Of a DNA stretch of 5,884 nucleotides, positions 5,283 to 5,884 are shown piece after piece; the first letter of the stretch is position 1; each line of letters starts with the position of its first letter. Position numbers and translations under genes: made by a program. The notes under the pieces are model-generated. The model ran no database searches. It had not been told where the DNA came from and worked only from the letters and a program-made list of their open reading frames with translations. Source of the DNA: Bacteroidia bacterium (GTDB lineage: Bacteria > Bacteroidota > Bacteroidia > Cytophagales > Cyclobacteriaceae); assembly GCA_016650355.1 (NCBI GenBank), contig JAENVX010000150.1, forward strand, positions 1-5,884, given 5' to 3'.

Positions 5283-5606
5283 TTAACAGCAGTTTATTTG
5301 AACGACAGTAAATAGGTCATCTATCATTTTCTTAGCTTTTGTTATTGCTTTAGTATCTATGCAGTAACATACACTGGGCCCATCAATGTCTCCTTTTATA
5401 AGGCCTGCATTTTTCAATTCCTTAAGATGTTGAGATACGGTTGATTGCGATAATGGAAGTTCGTCCACAATGTCACCACACACACAAGACTTTCGTTCGG
5501 CCAGAAATTGAAGTATAGCTATGCGTGCAGGATGGCCGAGCGCCTTAGCCAACGAAGCCAGGTCATTTTGCGATTTAGTATAATCTTCGGTCTTGGAAAG
5601 TCCCAT
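5283..5606 (-). CDS. arsR: ArsR/SmtB-family arsenite-responsive repressor
   Basis: A 107-residue winged-helix repressor that would bind the operators near its own gene and release DNA when As(III) binds. ALGHPARIAIL (22-32) is the typical ArsR N-terminal helix. CVCGD (41-45) supplies the two metalloid-binding cysteines C41 and C43 of the classic E. coli-type sensor (CVCDL in R773 ArsR). The helix-turn-helix is LSQSTVSQHLKELKNAGLI (52-70), followed by the wing. Extra cysteines are C80 and C82 in VCYCI and a terminal C106-C107 pair, any of which could provide a third thiolate. The ATG at 5606 lies 7 bp from the palindromic operator and has no Shine-Dalgarno. It is the first gene of the arsR-arsM-arsN2-arsC order, and autoregulation is expected. 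Sb(III) is also a plausible inducer. Confidence 0.94.
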   Translation of the reverse strand: MGLSKTEDYTKSQNDLASLAKALGHPARIAILQFLAERKSCVCGDIVDELPLSQSTVSQHLKELKNAGLIKGDIDGPSVCYCIDTKAITKAKKMIDDLFTVVQINCC

Positions 5607-5613
5607 ATGTTTG

Positions 5614-5633
5614 TAATCGTAATATTACGATTA
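5614..5633. promoter_or_regulatory. ArsR operator at the head of the ars operon
   Basis: TAATCGTAATATTACGATTA is a perfect 20-bp palindrome. It sits 7 bp upstream of the arsR start and is repeated with two changes before arsM. Position, symmetry and duplication point to the ArsR binding site. The ars promoter must lie within about 5607-5660, between the upstream terminator and the start codon. The only -7-like sequence there that I can suggest is TAATATTA inside the palindrome, a weak match, so ArsR would directly block RNA polymerase. Confidence 0.85.
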
Positions 5634-5660
5634 AAGTTTCAGATTTGTTAAAAAGTTTAT

Positions 5661-5698
5661 AAAAAAAGTCGTCCGACTATTTAAATACGTCAAACGAC
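5661..5698 (-). terminator. Strong intrinsic terminator of the peptidase gene
   Basis: On the minus strand GTCGTTTGAC (5698 down to 5689) pairs with GTCGGACGAC (5677 down to 5668) in a 10-bp stem containing two G-U pairs. Seven Ts follow directly (5667 down to 5661). The loop region TATTTAAATA is itself self-complementary and could extend the stem past a bulged base. It lies 23 bp beyond the peptidase stop codon, so the ars operon is insulated from transcription coming from the right. Confidence 0.9.
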
Positions 5699-5721
5699 CA
5701 CTTGCTGTTAAGCAATAAATT

Positions 5722-5884
5722 TTAGCGAACCATCAATATTTCGCTGGCTGAATCCACTTGTTTTACATATTCAAAGAGTGCTGTTGCAGCAATTTCAATT
5801 TGCTCCTGTGCTTCTTTCCAGTCGCGCTGTTCAATTGCTTCACGAACTCCAGGTAATGTCTTTACACCATAACCTGTGTAGAAC
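5722..5884 (-). CDS. C-terminal fragment of an M28-type peptidase with transferrin-receptor-like dimerisation domain
   Basis: Only the last 53 codons and the TAA stop (5722-5724) are in the window; the 5' part lies beyond the right edge. The fragment begins FYTGYGVKTLPGVREAIEQR and ends SEILMVR. The G-x-x-T-L-P-G-V-R-E-A-I-E pattern followed by W-K-E-A and a helical stretch is what I recognise from the C-terminal dimerisation domain of glutamate carboxypeptidase II-like (M28B) zinc peptidases. In that family, known bacterial members are secreted or periplasmic proteins that cleave small peptides; the catalytic zinc domain would be upstream and cannot be seen here. The assignment rests on this short tail alone. 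The gene is followed by its own terminator and is probably not part of the ars operon. Confidence 0.7.
   Translation of the reverse strand, partial: FYTGYGVKTLPGVREAIEQRDWKEAQEQIEIAATALFEYVKQVDSASEILMVR

Noticed and set aside
5281..5290. Intrinsic terminator after arsR
   Set aside because: There is a run of As on the minus strand near the arsR stop but no hairpin followed by Ts, so read-through into arsM is expected unless ArsR blocks it.

Overview
The window looks like chromosomal DNA of a Bacteroidota bacterium, most likely of the order Cytophagales. The clues are the low-to-moderate GC, AT-rich gaps without Shine-Dalgarno sequences, two exact matches to the Bacteroidota -7 promoter element (TAnnTTTG) placed 17-19 nt before start codons, and a phosphoserine phosphatase/phosphoglycerate dehydrogenase fusion that I associate with this lineage. 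The taxonomic call is inference. All recognisable genes lie on the minus strand, so transcription runs from the right edge to the left.

Right edge (5722-5884): the last 53 codons of an M28-type peptidase with a transferrin-receptor-like dimerisation domain, closed by a strong intrinsic terminator (5661-5698). Next comes a compact arsenic operon in the order arsR (5283-5606), arsM (4354-5226), arsN2 (3878-4327) and arsC (3462-3881). ArsR senses As(III), ArsC reduces arsenate to arsenite using thioredoxin, ArsM methylates arsenite with S-adenosylmethionine, and ArsN2 is a GNAT acetyltransferase of arsenic operons whose substrate is uncertain. A perfect 20-bp palindrome before arsR and an 18/20 copy of it between arsR and arsM are probably two ArsR operators. 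No arsenite efflux pump (Acr3 or ArsB) is present in the window.

Left half: 92 bp after arsC begins a 630-residue gene (1477-3369) that fuses an N-terminal HAD phosphatase (SerB-like) to a full E. coli-type SerA with its C-terminal ACT domain. After a 311-bp gap comes a class V aminotransferase (92-1165), probably the phosphoserine aminotransferase (SerC). Together these two genes would encode all three steps of the phosphorylated serine pathway. The 311-bp gap holds the serC promoter and several inverted repeats, including two palindromes with identical arms. The first 91 bp hold no gene I can name.

The most notable points are the duplicated ArsR operator, the methylation-centred ars cassette without a pump, the fusion of non-consecutive serine-pathway steps beside a SerC that lacks part of the usual phosphate-binding motif, and the unexplained structured gap. 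I do not see a clearly new biological system.
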